DNA of 64,000 nt. Origin: Bdellovibrionales bacterium. GTDB lineage: Bacteria > Bdellovibrionota > Bdellovibrionia > Bdellovibrionales > Bdellovibrionaceae. The position numbers and the translations under genes are program-made. The stretch covers positions 124,001 to 188,000 of the forward strand of contig JAFEAQ010000006.1 of NCBI GenBank assembly GCA_018266295.1, written 5' to 3'. The notes beneath the pieces were generated by a model. It saw only the letters and a program-made list of their open reading frames with translations. It made no database searches and was not told the DNA's origin. Numbering within the stretch: position 1 is the stretch's first letter; each line of letters begins with the position of its first letter. Of this stretch, positions 27,239-36,949 are shown piece by piece.

Positions 27239-30200
27239 CTACGGTTCTTCGCGGAAGCCTGGGTCGCGGCGGATTGAGCCTGCTTCTTCATCGGTGATCA
27301 AAGAAGCTTTGGCGTTCTTGTTCTGCACTTTGGCCTTCGCCACTTGGTCGGCGATGTAACCCAAAATACCGGCAAGATCCTGACGATCGGCGGCCACCGT
27401 CCACTTGCTTTGATCACTCTTCCATGGGAGCCATTTCAGCAAGAAGTCCTTCACCCCGCCCGGCGGCTGACCGTAGTGCAAGATGTAGGTGAACAATGCC
27501 AAGAGGTCTTTTTCTTTGATCAACTTCTGATCCTTCGTGAGCTCTTTCAAGATGCCCTTAAAAGATGGGAAGGCATTCTTCGCCTCAGCCAAATTAATCA
27601 CGCCATCATGATCGGCGTCGTACTTCGACATCGTCATTTCCACGTACTGAATCACGTGAGGAGCAAGGTCAGCATCCGTCAACTTCACCGTGTTCTGAGC
27701 GTTCGGCACATGACCAGCGGCTTTCAAAATATTCATCAAGAAATCATCCATATCGTCCGGGCTGAGCTTCTTAAAGAACTTCACATACTCCGGCGTCGCT
27801 GTCAGGTAGGTCGCCGTCTGCTGAATGTAGACCCTGCGAATACATTTCTCAGCGACGAAGATCTCTTCGCCGGCTCTCCCCGCCGGAGAAAGGCACGTAT
27901 CTTCAACATCCTTGCGGAACAAATTATTAACTGCAATACCAGACAAAATCATCCCGACGATGTCTGTTGCCTCGGGGAAATTGACGTATGTATCCCCGTT
28001 GCTGTGAGCTGTAAAAATATTCGCCTCGCGGAAGCGAGACTCAATGAACGTGGTGTTTTTCTCTTCAAGAAGACCCATCGCCACGACGGCTGGCTTGACT
28101 TGATCAAACAACGCCTGCGCCTCTGGCTGCTCAACGCCTTCATAGCGTTGCAAACGGCCGGCATTCGTGGTTGCCGCACGAATAAGAACGCGCCCCAGAA
28201 TGCGGTTCAGATTCAAACGCGCGACACTCTGGTTATTGTAAGTCAGCTTCAGAGTATTCGTGATGATCAAGTGCCCGTCTTTATCCACCGGCTGAGCCAC
28301 ATCGCCGGCGATCATCATTGAGATCTCCGTCAAACCTGTTTTCAGGTAAGTCGTGATCTTTGGGTCTTTTAATTTTTTGCTCACTTGAGCTTGCAAGTCC
28401 GTAGGCTTCATCGGCGTCGCCGTCAGCGAGTATAAATAAGCTTCGGTCTCGTACCAAATCTGAAGCTCGGCACGAACGTTGTCGATACTTGTCGGCGTAA
28501 TACCGTTCGGCACAGAGCCTTTCAAACGAAGCTCTGCCGGCCACAGGATGCGATTCAAAACCACTTTCACGATCTGATCGATAGACTGTGGCGTGATCTC
28601 TTTCGGAATCAGATCGAGTTCTACGAGTCTTGCCGCGATGAGGTTCACTTCGGCGGCTGTAATGATCTGGTTCTTTTTCTTCAGCACAACGTCTTTAGTC
28701 ACTGTCAGAACTTGATCTGACAGCTTTTTGAAGGCGTCTAAGAAGCGCGGGCTTCCGTACTGCTCGGGCTTCACGAAGTAGTTGTGAAACAAGTACGAAT
28801 TATAGAAACGCGCAGAGAACTTCAGGAAGTCACTCCACTGAGCTTTCTTAATCAGCGTATCGTTCTCAGAGAACACGATATTCTTGATGTCTTTCACCAG
28901 CGGAATGTACTTCTGGACATCGAGTGCTGGATGCTTTTTAGGATCATCGCTTGGATACAGGCGATCGACCTCGGTCAGCAAGCTGACAAGGTTATCGATA
29001 CTGTAAGAGTCTTCAAACAAAGCCCCCAAATCGCCCGCGCTGTTTTGCAGGTTATTGGCCGCTTCCTTAAAGAAGTTCTGAGCCGTATTGTAGTCAAAGT
29101 TCGAGCGGTCCCATTCGGTGCTGTAGACTTGGTAATAGGGCAACGTCTTTTCAACCACGGTTTTTAAGCTGGCTACTTTGTTTTTGCCGCGTTCGAAGTC
29201 GCGGCTTGTGATGTTGGTGTCAGTTCCACCGAAGATCACTTTTTTGATTTTCATGGCTTCGCTGATGAGTTTTTCAGAAACCTGGAAGTCACTCCAGACA
29301 TCGGCAAACGTCATCAAGATGTCCGTGATCTCTTGTTTTGAGATGCAAGACACCTTCGCAGCCCCACAGGAAGCATCCACCGGTTTTTGATCCAGCAAAT
29401 CCTGGAAAGCGCCTAAGAGGTCTTCCAGAGAACGAGCCAGATATCCCAAACGGATGCCAGAACCCGTTTCAGAGGCAGATTTGATGAAGTAGTAATAACG
29501 AAGATACTGCAAGTAACCGCGAGCACCGAGCAGGACGAAGCTCTTCCACTCTGTCGGACCGATCGAATTTGGATCGCCGCCAGAGATCGCTTTCTTCACC
29601 TTTTTGATGACCGGCATACCGCGCTCGATTTGATTCGCCACCGGCCAGTCTTGACCTGCGAAGTTCGAGAACTCACGCAAGAAAATAACAAAGTGATCCA
29701 ATTCGTAAGACTGATTGTTTTCTTTGATCATGTTCGCCAAAGCACGCGCGGCACTTTGGATCTCATCGCTGGCTTTTTCAAAGTAGCGAATATCGTCTTG
29801 AACATTGGCAGAGCTGGTCACAGACCACTTCTGCGCGATCAATTTCATGTACGGGTTTAAGTGCAAAGTGATGCTCTTAAGATCGCCGAGCATGTCGATG
29901 ATTTTATCAAGCTCTGTCCGTGTGATGTAATCAATGCTGCCGCCCAAGAAGAGCTGCTTGATTCTCATGGCTTCGTTACGAAGCTCTGGAGTGATCGCCG
30001 GAGCGTTGGCCTCGAGGAAATTGGTCCGTAAAAAGTCCGCAAGCTCGGTGGCTTCAAAGCGGTCGGCACTACGGCCGTAGACGTACTTTTTAAACTTTAC
30101 GATCGCATTCGAGGCACAATCCCAAGCTGCCGAGACATTGGCGTCCGAAGCGGTGCCCGCTACGAAGGATTCGATCACCGGTTGAAGACCGGACAAGCAC

Positions 30201-30319
30201 TGGGTGCCGCCGAGTTTTTGCTGCTGGGTCTCTGGTGGAGCCTCGCCGACCTTTGGAGCACACGAAGTCGTTACAAGAACGAAGCTCAAAAGCCAGCATA
30301 GGTGTTTTTTAGAAAACAT
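27239..30319 (-). CDS. Very large lipoprotein with one EF-hand loop
   Basis: A lipoprotein signal peptide with lipobox VTTSC (Cys20) anchors this 1026-residue protein. The mature part is largely helical, with repeated blocks such as SDF-x-K-F-x-A-R-x-Y and PSDDP-type linkers around residues 50-560. A single EF-hand-like calcium loop, DADHDGVINLAE, lies in the C-terminal third (DNA about 27594-27630). No catalytic motif is recognised. Its start overlaps the end of a barrel gene by 11 bp, the same plan as the pair at 1430-5816, although the two lipoproteins do not look alike. It probably forms a membrane-associated complex with the barrel protein. Function is unknown. Confidence 0.75.
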   Translation of the reverse strand: MFSKKHLCWLLSFVLVTTSCAPKVGEAPPETQQQKLGGTQCLSGLQPVIESFVAGTASDANVSAAWDCASNAIVKFKKYVYGRSADRFEATELADFLRTNFLEANAPAITPELRNEAMRIKQLFLGGSIDYITRTELDKIIDMLGDLKSITLHLNPYMKLIAQKWSVTSSANVQDDIRYFEKASDEIQSAARALANMIKENNQSYELDHFVIFLREFSNFAGQDWPVANQIERGMPVIKKVKKAISGGDPNSIGPTEWKSFVLLGARGYLQYLRYYYFIKSASETGSGIRLGYLARSLEDLLGAFQDLLDQKPVDASCGAAKVSCISKQEITDILMTFADVWSDFQVSEKLISEAMKIKKVIFGGTDTNITSRDFERGKNKVASLKTVVEKTLPYYQVYSTEWDRSNFDYNTAQNFFKEAANNLQNSAGDLGALFEDSYSIDNLVSLLTEVDRLYPSDDPKKHPALDVQKYIPLVKDIKNIVFSENDTLIKKAQWSDFLKFSARFYNSYLFHNYFVKPEQYGSPRFLDAFKKLSDQVLTVTKDVVLKKKNQIITAAEVNLIAARLVELDLIPKEITPQSIDQIVKVVLNRILWPAELRLKGSVPNGITPTSIDNVRAELQIWYETEAYLYSLTATPMKPTDLQAQVSKKLKDPKITTYLKTGLTEISMMIAGDVAQPVDKDGHLIITNTLKLTYNNQSVARLNLNRILGRVLIRAATTNAGRLQRYEGVEQPEAQALFDQVKPAVVAMGLLEEKNTTFIESRFREANIFTAHSNGDTYVNFPEATDIVGMILSGIAVNNLFRKDVEDTCLSPAGRAGEEIFVAEKCIRRVYIQQTATYLTATPEYVKFFKKLSPDDMDDFLMNILKAAGHVPNAQNTVKLTDADLAPHVIQYVEMTMSKYDADHDGVINLAEAKNAFPSFKGILKELTKDQKLIKEKDLLALFTYILHYGQPPGGVKDFLLKWLPWKSDQSKWTVAADRQDLAGILGYIADQVAKAKVQNKNAKASLITDEEAGSIRRDPGFREEP

Positions 30320-31766
30320 ACGTCATACCCCCGTAGACACGGTCGTTTGCACGGTACTGATTCAAGAAGCCTGAAGGCTTAAAGGTCTCATCGTCGGTGC
30401 CGAGGAAGTCCGCCCCCATCACAAGAGCCCACTCCTGCGTTGGATAGAACAAGAACTCAGTGTTCACCATGGAACCTTTTTGATCTTTGTCATAGAGATA
30501 GCTGAATTTCGTGACCAGTGGGCGGCGGTAGAAGCGTGCTAGCTCCCCTTGAACTTTGATCTTTGCCGCGTTGGTGAATTTCAAACGCTGATCATAGAGG
30601 TTGATATCATCCGGTTTACCATCACTGCCAATATCCTGGATGTTACCCCCGTCAACGCGTAGGTAAGAAAGCTGCATGAGAATGGAGCGCGAGAAGAATT
30701 TCGGAATCGTCCACTCAACGCCGGCGGAGTACGCGCGGATGCCGCTGAGTTGCTGAATGGCCCAGTCTGTTTCAGGCATCACCGTTTGCGGGTTGTCCTG
30801 AATGTAAGAAGCCACGACGCGCGTGTTTCCAACCGTGTAACCCATGTCCGCGGAGAACACCGAGTGATAAGTCACATCCGGTGACACGATCACGCCGCCC
30901 GTGTCGTCGGTCATTTGGTATTTCACATTCCGCTTTAACAGCAACTGATTCACCGGCGTGTAACCGGCACTGCTCGCCACCCAGAAACCTTTTTCTTTGT
31001 TCCCGAAGCGGGTAAACATCGCTGTTCCACCATGTCCCGCGAGCTTTGCCGTCTCAGGAATGCTCAATTGGTAAATGATCGGAGTCGGTTTGTTGTTGAA
31101 CAATTCCGCTTCACGGCTGGGCGCATGGTACCAGCGGCTGTCCGCCACAAGGCCGCCGTTTTCTTCACGCACGTCAGCGGCAACACTTGGAATAAAGATC
31201 GGCGTTGCGAGGATCATCACTTGCCAGTTCTCGCGGTTCACGTCGAAGAACACGCCTGTCAGACCCTGCTCCTCAGGACGAAGAGCATCGAGCTCGAAGT
31301 ACGGCTGCCACACGCCGAGGTTCCATTCGTGGTCAGCTTCACTCCAGGTGTTTTTCTTACGGCCCACGTAGAAGCGGTAGCCGTCGGTGCGCGGAGAAGT
31401 GTACAGCTCATGCACCACAATGTGCGACTGGTTCATCGAGAAGAACGTCCCGGCAGAAAAGTCGGCTGCGTTCTCAAGCCACGCAGTTTCACCGACGTAG
31501 CTCAATTGCCCCGAGAGGAATTGGCTGTACGTCAAATTCGGCGCATCCGGAAGCTCGGTAAAGTACTTCATGCCCTCTAGGCGGAGCTGGCCGTAAACGC
31601 GGTGGTTTGGTTTGTCATTCAAAAGGACTTCAGAGGTCAGCTTGGGAAGGGGGACAATGCTGTCGGCCGCAGAGGCTTTAGCAAAAGAAATCAGAGCTAA
31701 CAGGTATACTGTCAGCACTAAAAGAGCTCGGTTTTGGGTCCCCTCAAGGGATGCCTTTTTCAGCAT
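30309..31766 (-). CDS. Exported outer-membrane beta-barrel protein, partner of the large lipoprotein
   Basis: The start is set at the ATG at 31766 (MLKKASLEGTQNR) because it gives a normal signal peptide ending AKASA. An ATG at 31802 is also open, with AGAGG ten bases upstream, so the start is unsure. The mature part has strong alternating strands (YGQLRLEGMKYF, GYRFYVGRKKNTW, WGLGVW-like turns) and ends YGGMTYVF, the terminal Phe typical of outer-membrane porin-like barrels. Several segments match alginate- or maltoporin-like style in composition, but no family was assigned. Overlap of 11 bp with the lipoprotein gene downstream indicates coupled synthesis. Confidence 0.75.
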   Translation of the reverse strand: MLKKASLEGTQNRALLVLTVYLLALISFAKASAADSIVPLPKLTSEVLLNDKPNHRVYGQLRLEGMKYFTELPDAPNLTYSQFLSGQLSYVGETAWLENAADFSAGTFFSMNQSHIVVHELYTSPRTDGYRFYVGRKKNTWSEADHEWNLGVWQPYFELDALRPEEQGLTGVFFDVNRENWQVMILATPIFIPSVAADVREENGGLVADSRWYHAPSREAELFNNKPTPIIYQLSIPETAKLAGHGGTAMFTRFGNKEKGFWVASSAGYTPVNQLLLKRNVKYQMTDDTGGVIVSPDVTYHSVFSADMGYTVGNTRVVASYIQDNPQTVMPETDWAIQQLSGIRAYSAGVEWTIPKFFSRSILMQLSYLRVDGGNIQDIGSDGKPDDINLYDQRLKFTNAAKIKVQGELARFYRRPLVTKFSYLYDKDQKGSMVNTEFLFYPTQEWALVMGADFLGTDDETFKPSGFLNQYRANDRVYGGMTYVF

Positions 31767-31909
31767 CGTCACAGGAGAGCAAGAAAATCGGATTTCAGCC
31801 ATTCAGTCAACGCCTCTTAACCGTAAACGACCGCTTAAGGGGTTCGGAAGCCCTCAATTGGTTCTTGTATGACACGGTGAAAAAAAACATCACAGTCCCT
31901 GCATATTTT

Positions 31910-32917
31910 TCAAGCATACCAAAGGTCGTTCGCTAGGGACTCGTGTTTCAGGCGCTGCTCCTCGGAGAGATAGGCCCACGATTGGGGCGAGAGTGCGGCT
32001 CTGAGGGTGAAGTCGAAAAAGGTATTATGTCGACGGAGAGTGCGCTTCATTCGATGCGACTTCGTCGGGTTAAAATAGCCTTGCAGATTAAAGAGTTGCA
32101 GTGGATTTTTCTTCACCCACATCCAGGATCCCATCTCTAAACACAAAGGCAAGTAGACTCCCTCTTTCGGGCCTTTTTCTGTGTATTGGTCGTAGAGGTA
32201 GTCCCACAAATCTCCGTGGGTCGTATAGTTCAAAGCCTGGGGTTCTATACGATAGAAGTGGTTTGGGTACGTTCGGTCGAAGAGTTCTTTGAACGCGTGA
32301 GCAACGCCAATACCTGGGTAAGGCTTCTTGCTTTTTGCGTACGGAAACCAGATCTGATCCTGCAAACCAAAGCCAGAGTGGAAATCGATAGTGATCGCAA
32401 GTTTGGACTGAAAAGCTTCGCGCTTCACAGACTCGACGAGGGCTACTGCTTCGGGCTCCATCGGTGCGCCCTCGACTCCCCGATACCATGGCAATCGTGA
32501 CGAATACCTGTGCCCACCCAAAAGTCGTGGTGGAGCATCCGCCTCAACCGGCGCATTTCGCATCAGATCCACGCCGTTCGGATTGCTCCGAGTGCGATGG
32601 GAAATCCCGATCGGGTTCACTACGGGAATAAAGAAAATGCGCAGATTCTTCAGAGAATGGCGCAGGCTTTGATCCCAGAGGATAAGCTCCGAGAACGAGT
32701 GCAAAAGCGAGATGCACACTTGCGAGCCAATGCGCTCCAAACCATGGATGCCGCCAACGAGACCAACAACGGGTGCCGCAGGATCCTCGCTGCCAAAACT
32801 CAGTTTGTGAATCGGAAGGCGCAACTCCCCTTTTTCACTATGGGTCAAAATTTCCCATCGCACTAAGGGCCCTAATTCACGGATGATTTTTTCGACTTGT
32901 TGTATCTCTGGCAACAT
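31910..32917 (-). CDS. M14-family zinc carboxypeptidase-like protein
   Basis: The zinc motif G-G-I-H58-G-L-E61 near the N-terminus and a later IDFHSGFG (third zinc His) are the signature of M14/AstE-like carboxypeptidases. The length of 335 residues fits a single catalytic domain. There is no signal peptide, so it would act in the cytosol or be exported by another route. Substrates of the family range from peptide C-termini to murein tripeptide and aspartoacyl groups. In a predator, peptide scavenging or cell-wall peptide trimming are both plausible, but neither is shown here. The gene stands alone, with divergent DUF1338 next to it. Confidence 0.75.
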   Translation of the reverse strand: MLPEIQQVEKIIRELGPLVRWEILTHSEKGELRLPIHKLSFGSEDPAAPVVGLVGGIHGLERIGSQVCISLLHSFSELILWDQSLRHSLKNLRIFFIPVVNPIGISHRTRSNPNGVDLMRNAPVEADAPPRLLGGHRYSSRLPWYRGVEGAPMEPEAVALVESVKREAFQSKLAITIDFHSGFGLQDQIWFPYAKSKKPYPGIGVAHAFKELFDRTYPNHFYRIEPQALNYTTHGDLWDYLYDQYTEKGPKEGVYLPLCLEMGSWMWVKKNPLQLFNLQGYFNPTKSHRMKRTLRRHNTFFDFTLRAALSPQSWAYLSEEQRLKHESLANDLWYA

Positions 32918-32991
32918 GACTTGATTAAAGGGCGTTTTCTCTTATAGAGTCAAGTAACTAGAGTCAGGCACAGCTTTCAAAGGAGACCTCC

Positions 32992-33789
32992 ATGACCATT
33001 CAAAAACTTCTCGACATGATGTGGAAGGACTATTGCGAACTCAACCCGGCCGCTAAGAAGATCCATGATCTTTTTGTCGCTGAGGGCGAAACGGTTTTGA
33101 ACGACCATATTGCTTTGCGCACTTTCAATCACCCGCGTTTAGGCATCCGTCAAATGGCGAAACACTTCGAAGCCATGGGCTACAAAATGGCCGACAACGA
33201 GTATCACTTCACTGAAAAGAAACTCTACGCACGTCACTGGCAACACTCTGACGAGACTTTGCCAAAGATCTTCATCAGTGAACTCGAGCTTGAAAAAGTC
33301 TCTCCGTTCATTCGCGAGACTGTGAACAAGCTGGTGGATCAGATTCCGGATGCTGTTTTGAACTCTGAGACTTTCACTTTGTCTGGCCGTCCTTGGAATA
33401 TGAGCTATGAGCTCTATGAGAAACTGGCGAAGGAAAGTGAATACGCTTCGTGGGTTGCGGCGCACGGTTTTAGACCGAACCACTTCACAGTGTTCATCAA
33501 TCCTTTGAAGAAATTTAACGACATCCTGACTTTGAATAAGTTTGTCACAGCAAAGGGTTTTGTTTTGAACAAGTCCGGCGGCGAAGTGAAAGGCACTCCA
33601 GCGGATTACCTTGAGCAAAGCTCAACGATGGCGAGTGAAATTCCGGTAAAATTTAGTGATGGTACGCACAATATTCCGGGATGTTACTACGAATTCGCGA
33701 AACGTTATGCTTTGAGTAACGGCAAGCTCTATCAGGGCTTTGTTGCGAAGTCGGCTGACAAGATTTTCGAATCTACCAACAAAATGTAA
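32992..33789 (+). CDS. DUF1338 2-oxoadipate dioxygenase-like protein
   Basis: AAGGAGAC lies just upstream of the ATG. The 265-residue protein matches DUF1338: NDHIALRTFN (metal His), an HFTVFIN segment (second His) and GCYYEFAKRY (Glu ligand), arranged as in the vicinal-oxygen-chelate-like HglS/YdcJ enzymes. That family includes 2-oxoadipate dioxygenase/decarboxylase, which forms D-2-hydroxyglutarate in lysine breakdown. Lysine catabolism would suit an amino-acid-eating predator, but no other lysine genes are nearby, so the substrate is inferred from the family only. Confidence 0.8.
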   Translation: MTIQKLLDMMWKDYCELNPAAKKIHDLFVAEGETVLNDHIALRTFNHPRLGIRQMAKHFEAMGYKMADNEYHFTEKKLYARHWQHSDETLPKIFISELELEKVSPFIRETVNKLVDQIPDAVLNSETFTLSGRPWNMSYELYEKLAKESEYASWVAAHGFRPNHFTVFINPLKKFNDILTLNKFVTAKGFVLNKSGGEVKGTPADYLEQSSTMASEIPVKFSDGTHNIPGCYYEFAKRYALSNGKLYQGFVAKSADKIFESTNKM

Positions 33790-33878
33790 CGCTACGAACC
33801 TTTTGTTCGATGTAATACACCATCGTCAACGATTTACGAAATCCTCCTGATACCTTAACGAGGCGAAGGAGGGCTTTC

Positions 33879-34478
33879 ATGTTGAAATCAAAACTTGTTT
33901 TTCTATTTTTGCTTGTTTGTGGTGGCTTTGCTTCTGCAGATCCTCTGACCACCGTCGACCACGTGGACCTCACCCTTTACGTCGGCAAATGGTACGAAAT
34001 CGCCTCAATCCCCCAGTACTTTCAGCGTAAATGTGTGTCCGACACAACGGCCGAGTATGAAATCATCGGCAAAAACCGCGTGCGCGTTTACAACTCCTGC
34101 GAAACCGAAGATCATCGCCGGATTGCCAGCGAGGGCCGCGCTAAAGTCGTCGACACCGAAACCAACGCCAAACTGAAGGTCACGTTTGCTCATATCGGCG
34201 ATAATTACTTTTACACTTTCGGTGGTAAGTACTGGATTACCTATCTTGATTCCAACTATCGCTATGCGATTGTCGGCCATCCGAATCGCAAGTACGGCTG
34301 GATTCTATCACGCGAGCCAAGCCTGCCTGAAAGTACGTTGCATATGCTGATCACCGAGCTAAAAATGCGCGGCTATGATGCTTGCCAATTCATGATGACA
34401 CCACAAAAAGGTGGCTACTCGACTCGAGGCAGCCTCTGTGATTTAGTCTCTGTCGATACTCTGGAACAAGAGCTTTAA
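33879..34478 (+). CDS. blc: Exported bacterial lipocalin (Blc-like)
   Basis: Signal peptide at residues 1-20 (ends ASA-DP). No lipobox Cys is at the cleavage site, unlike E. coli Blc. The lipocalin GxW motif (YVGKWYEIASIPQYFQ, residues about 34-49) is followed by eight-strand barrel segments and a terminal helix region. Four to five Cys (RKC, NSC, DACQF, SLC) suggest disulphides, so the protein is periplasmic or outer-membrane-associated. Blc proteins bind fatty acids and lysophospholipids and help membrane repair. GGAGG stands before the ATG, and a shared terminator follows. Confidence 0.85.
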   Translation: MLKSKLVFLFLLVCGGFASADPLTTVDHVDLTLYVGKWYEIASIPQYFQRKCVSDTTAEYEIIGKNRVRVYNSCETEDHRRIASEGRAKVVDTETNAKLKVTFAHIGDNYFYTFGGKYWITYLDSNYRYAIVGHPNRKYGWILSREPSLPESTLHMLITELKMRGYDACQFMMTPQKGGYSTRGSLCDLVSVDTLEQEL

Positions 34479-34483
34479 AAAAC

Positions 34484-34519
34484 AAAGGGTCCGGCGTTCC
34501 GCCAGACCCTTGCTATTTT
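34484..34519. terminator. Bidirectional terminator between lipocalin and HD-GYP genes
   Basis: AAGGGTC pairs with GACCCTT, with further CGGC/GCC-type pairing inside. A-rich and T-rich flanks lie on either side, between converging genes. Confidence 0.75.
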
Positions 34520-34538
34520 CCGCTGAAAGATTGGAACC

Positions 34539-35186
34539 CTAAGCGATCTTTTTAATCAAGTGATGGAATGTTTCCTTGTCCGTCTCGAGGGCATTCCACG
34601 TTGGATGGGCCTGCAAGAAAATGCGCACCAGTTGCGGATCGAATTGCGTTCCTGAGCAGCGTTTTAATTCTGCATAAACGATGTCGTCCGGAAGACCTTT
34701 GCGATAAGCGCGAGTCTGCGACATCGCATCGTAGGTATCGACAACAAGAATGACACGAGAAAGCACATTGATCTTTTCGCCAATGAGTTTGTCTGGGTAG
34801 CCCTCGCCGTCCATGCGTTCGTGGTGACCACGGATCGGAGCGAGAAGTTCACGGAAGAAACTGTGAGTTGCAAGAGGACGAACGATTTGTTCACTCATGC
34901 AAGGGTGATTTTTCATGATATCGAGTTCGCGGGGATCCAGTTTGCCAGGTTTGCCGATGATTTCCGGGTCGACACCGATCTTACCAATGTCATGGAAGAT
35001 CCCGGCGAATTCCGCCATCTTTTGTTCATACTCATTGAGGCCTGCATCGCGAGCAAGTTTGCGCGCCATTTCGCCAACGCGGAGGCAATGGGCATACGTG
35101 CCCGGATCAACAACTTTCAAAGATTGCATTAGCGCTTGAGCTGCATCATAAGCCCAGCTCGGAACATCACCCCACGACGAAGACAT
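34539..35186 (-). CDS. HD-GYP domain cyclic-di-GMP phosphodiesterase
   Basis: The ATG at 35186 (MSSSWGDVPS) is chosen because GGAGGG lies seven bases upstream. The 215-residue protein is a bare HD-GYP domain: HD dyad His65-Asp66 in FHDIGKIG, HHE(R)MDGEGYP (His121-Glu123, Gly-Tyr-Pro129-131), and VVDTYDAM. All metal ligands are present, so it should hydrolyse c-di-GMP to pGpG or GMP. It has no receiver or sensory domain. In Bdellovibrio, HD-GYP and GGDEF proteins control the switch between predation and axenic growth. The mRNA segment GGAG-GGC-CUCC beside the start can fold over the ribosome site. Confidence 0.88.
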   Translation of the reverse strand: MSSSWGDVPSWAYDAAQALMQSLKVVDPGTYAHCLRVGEMARKLARDAGLNEYEQKMAEFAGIFHDIGKIGVDPEIIGKPGKLDPRELDIMKNHPCMSEQIVRPLATHSFFRELLAPIRGHHERMDGEGYPDKLIGEKINVLSRVILVVDTYDAMSQTRAYRKGLPDDIVYAELKRCSGTQFDPQLVRIFLQAHPTWNALETDKETFHHLIKKIA

Positions 35187-35340
35187 AGGAGGCCCTCCCC
35201 ACACTTTCTTTTCGTCCTGTTGAGGAGTTTTCTTAAGGCATTTCCCAAGGAGGAGCGGCGTTGTTTACGTCTGTTGACATTCTAATCTCAGATTGAAACA
35301 CTTTAAACAGAACTCAGTTCGACAGCCCACGGAGGTCCCC

Positions 35341-36027
35341 ATGAAAAGAGCCGTTTTATTGGCATCACTTTTGACGTCTTCGATGGGCTTCGCCCAACAA
35401 ATTACTGTGCAAAAGGTCAAAGGCAATAAAGCCGTGATCGAAATCTCGGGCGGCACCCTCTCGCAAGGCAGAACCTACTCTCTCGGTGGCGGCAGCTCTT
35501 CCACCAGCGGCGTCAGCGGCACTCGTGATCACATCATTGGCGGCAGCTTCGGCTTCCGTTCAGGCACAGACACAACCAGCATCAATAGCGGCACTGCCAG
35601 CGCGAGCCTCAGCTCGAGCAGCTCTGACATGAATTTACTGGCGCGCTTCGGCTGGAATCTCGGAAGTTATGAGGCCGGTCCGCTTCTCATCTACAGAAGC
35701 GTCGATTCGGATTATCAGGCGCTCCACTACAGCAGCGTCGGCGCCGGCGGCTTTTTCGATTATAACTTTAACCCGAACCGCAATGGCGAATCCACTGTCT
35801 ATGCCGCCACTGCCGAAGGAACCTACGGCACCTACTCACCTAAAAGCGGCAGCGGTGGCAACCTCTTGGGCCTCTTTGCGGGGTTCAGCGCCAAATGGTT
35901 TGGTCTTACGAACACAACAGCCATCCGCGGCGACCTCGGCTATGACTATCAAAAAATCACCATCAGCAGTTCGAGCATCACCTCAACAGGTTTTGCTTTC
36001 AGAGTGGGTCTTTCAAATTATTTCTAA
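35341..36027 (+). CDS. Small exported outer-membrane beta-barrel protein
   Basis: ATG at 35341 with GGAGG-like CGGAGG seven bases upstream. Residues 1-19 are a signal peptide (ends GFA-QQ). After a Gly/Ser-rich stretch (GGGSSSTSG) come about eight beta strands with Gly and Asn turns, ending VGLSNYF, a typical barrel C-terminus. Its length (229 residues) suits an OmpW/OmpX-sized eight-strand barrel. No named family is recognised. It stands alone, with 117 bp to the next gene and its own ribosome binding site. Confidence 0.7.
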   Translation: MKRAVLLASLLTSSMGFAQQITVQKVKGNKAVIEISGGTLSQGRTYSLGGGSSSTSGVSGTRDHIIGGSFGFRSGTDTTSINSGTASASLSSSSSDMNLLARFGWNLGSYEAGPLLIYRSVDSDYQALHYSSVGAGGFFDYNFNPNRNGESTVYAATAEGTYGTYSPKSGSGGNLLGLFAGFSAKWFGLTNTTAIRGDLGYDYQKITISSSSITSTGFAFRVGLSNYF

Positions 36028-36143
36028 GTAAAATGTTATTTGAGAGCCTATCGAGTTTTAACGACATTCCCCCTTAAGAAGAAAATATCCACTGAGACGA
36101 TGACAATTCGTTTTATAATCGAAGCTAACCATAGGAGGCTTCG

Positions 36144-36935
36144 ATGTCTGACTTATTCGCGGTCCTCTATCCTGACCCACATTCCGCTGATGCCGCAATG
36201 GAAGCTCTGGAAAAGCTTTCGCGCGCTGGAGCCATCGAGCTCACCGACGCCTGCGCCGTCGTGAAAGATGCCAATGGCCGCGTTCATCTTCATCAAGAAA
36301 ACAATTTGTATGTCATCGGCGCACTTGGAGGCCTCGCCCTGGGAACGATCCTGGGATGGTTTGTGCTACTGCCTTACCTGGGGGTCCCCGCAGCCCTGCT
36401 CGGCGCGGCGATTGGTAAATTCACAGATTTTGGTCTCGATGATAATAAAATGAAAGACCTCAGCAAAGAAATGAGGGCGAACTCCTCAGCCCTCTTCATG
36501 CTAATGCGCGGCCCGGAAATTGATATTGTTCTTAAAGATCTGGCTCGGTTTGGCGGGCGCATTTTCTATACTTCTTTAGATAAATTCCAAGAAGATGAGC
36601 TTGAACAAAAACTCGAAGAGCTCAGAAATATGTACCAAAAACAAGCCGAGCATCCGCTGGACATCCAGAGTGCCGTTGCCACGGCTACTTCCAAAAAAGA
36701 AGAAACCAAGATCGAGATTATGGTCACCAAAGAAACTCTGCCCAACGCCACTCCCGACAAAAAGTACCGCTTGGTTTGGTATTACAGTCAGTGGCCCCAA
36801 GGAAATGAATATGATATTTTAGCCAGTGGCCTCACCCGGGAAGAGGCCGAACTGCTGAAGGAGAAAAAAGACCCCCACCTTAAAGGGGAAATTCTTTTCA
36901 TTGAAGAAGAAACCGAGAGGTCTGCGCAACTCTAA
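36144..36935 (+). CDS. DUF1269-type membrane protein
   Basis: AGGAGG precedes the ATG at 36144. The 263-residue protein opens with a ferredoxin-like fold segment (LFAVLYPDPHSADAAMEAL), typical of the DUF1269/general-stress family. Two hydrophobic helices follow (about 55-95, GALGGLALGTILGWFVLLPYLGVPAALLGAAIG), then a soluble domain ending in a charged, Glu-rich helix and a C-terminal lobe with KYRLVWYYSQWPQGNEYDI. It is bound to the inner membrane. Function of the family is unknown. The C-terminal lobe is an extra module not usual in the short members. Confidence 0.7.
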   Translation: MSDLFAVLYPDPHSADAAMEALEKLSRAGAIELTDACAVVKDANGRVHLHQENNLYVIGALGGLALGTILGWFVLLPYLGVPAALLGAAIGKFTDFGLDDNKMKDLSKEMRANSSALFMLMRGPEIDIVLKDLARFGGRIFYTSLDKFQEDELEQKLEELRNMYQKQAEHPLDIQSAVATATSKKEETKIEIMVTKETLPNATPDKKYRLVWYYSQWPQGNEYDILASGLTREEAELLKEKKDPHLKGEILFIEEETERSAQL

Positions 36936-36949
36936 AGCGGAGTTGACGC

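Noticed and set aside
35184-35200. GGAG-GGC-CUCC stem over the HD-GYP ribosome site as a regulatory switch
   Set aside because: Only four base pairs with a three-base loop; too weak to list as an element on its own.
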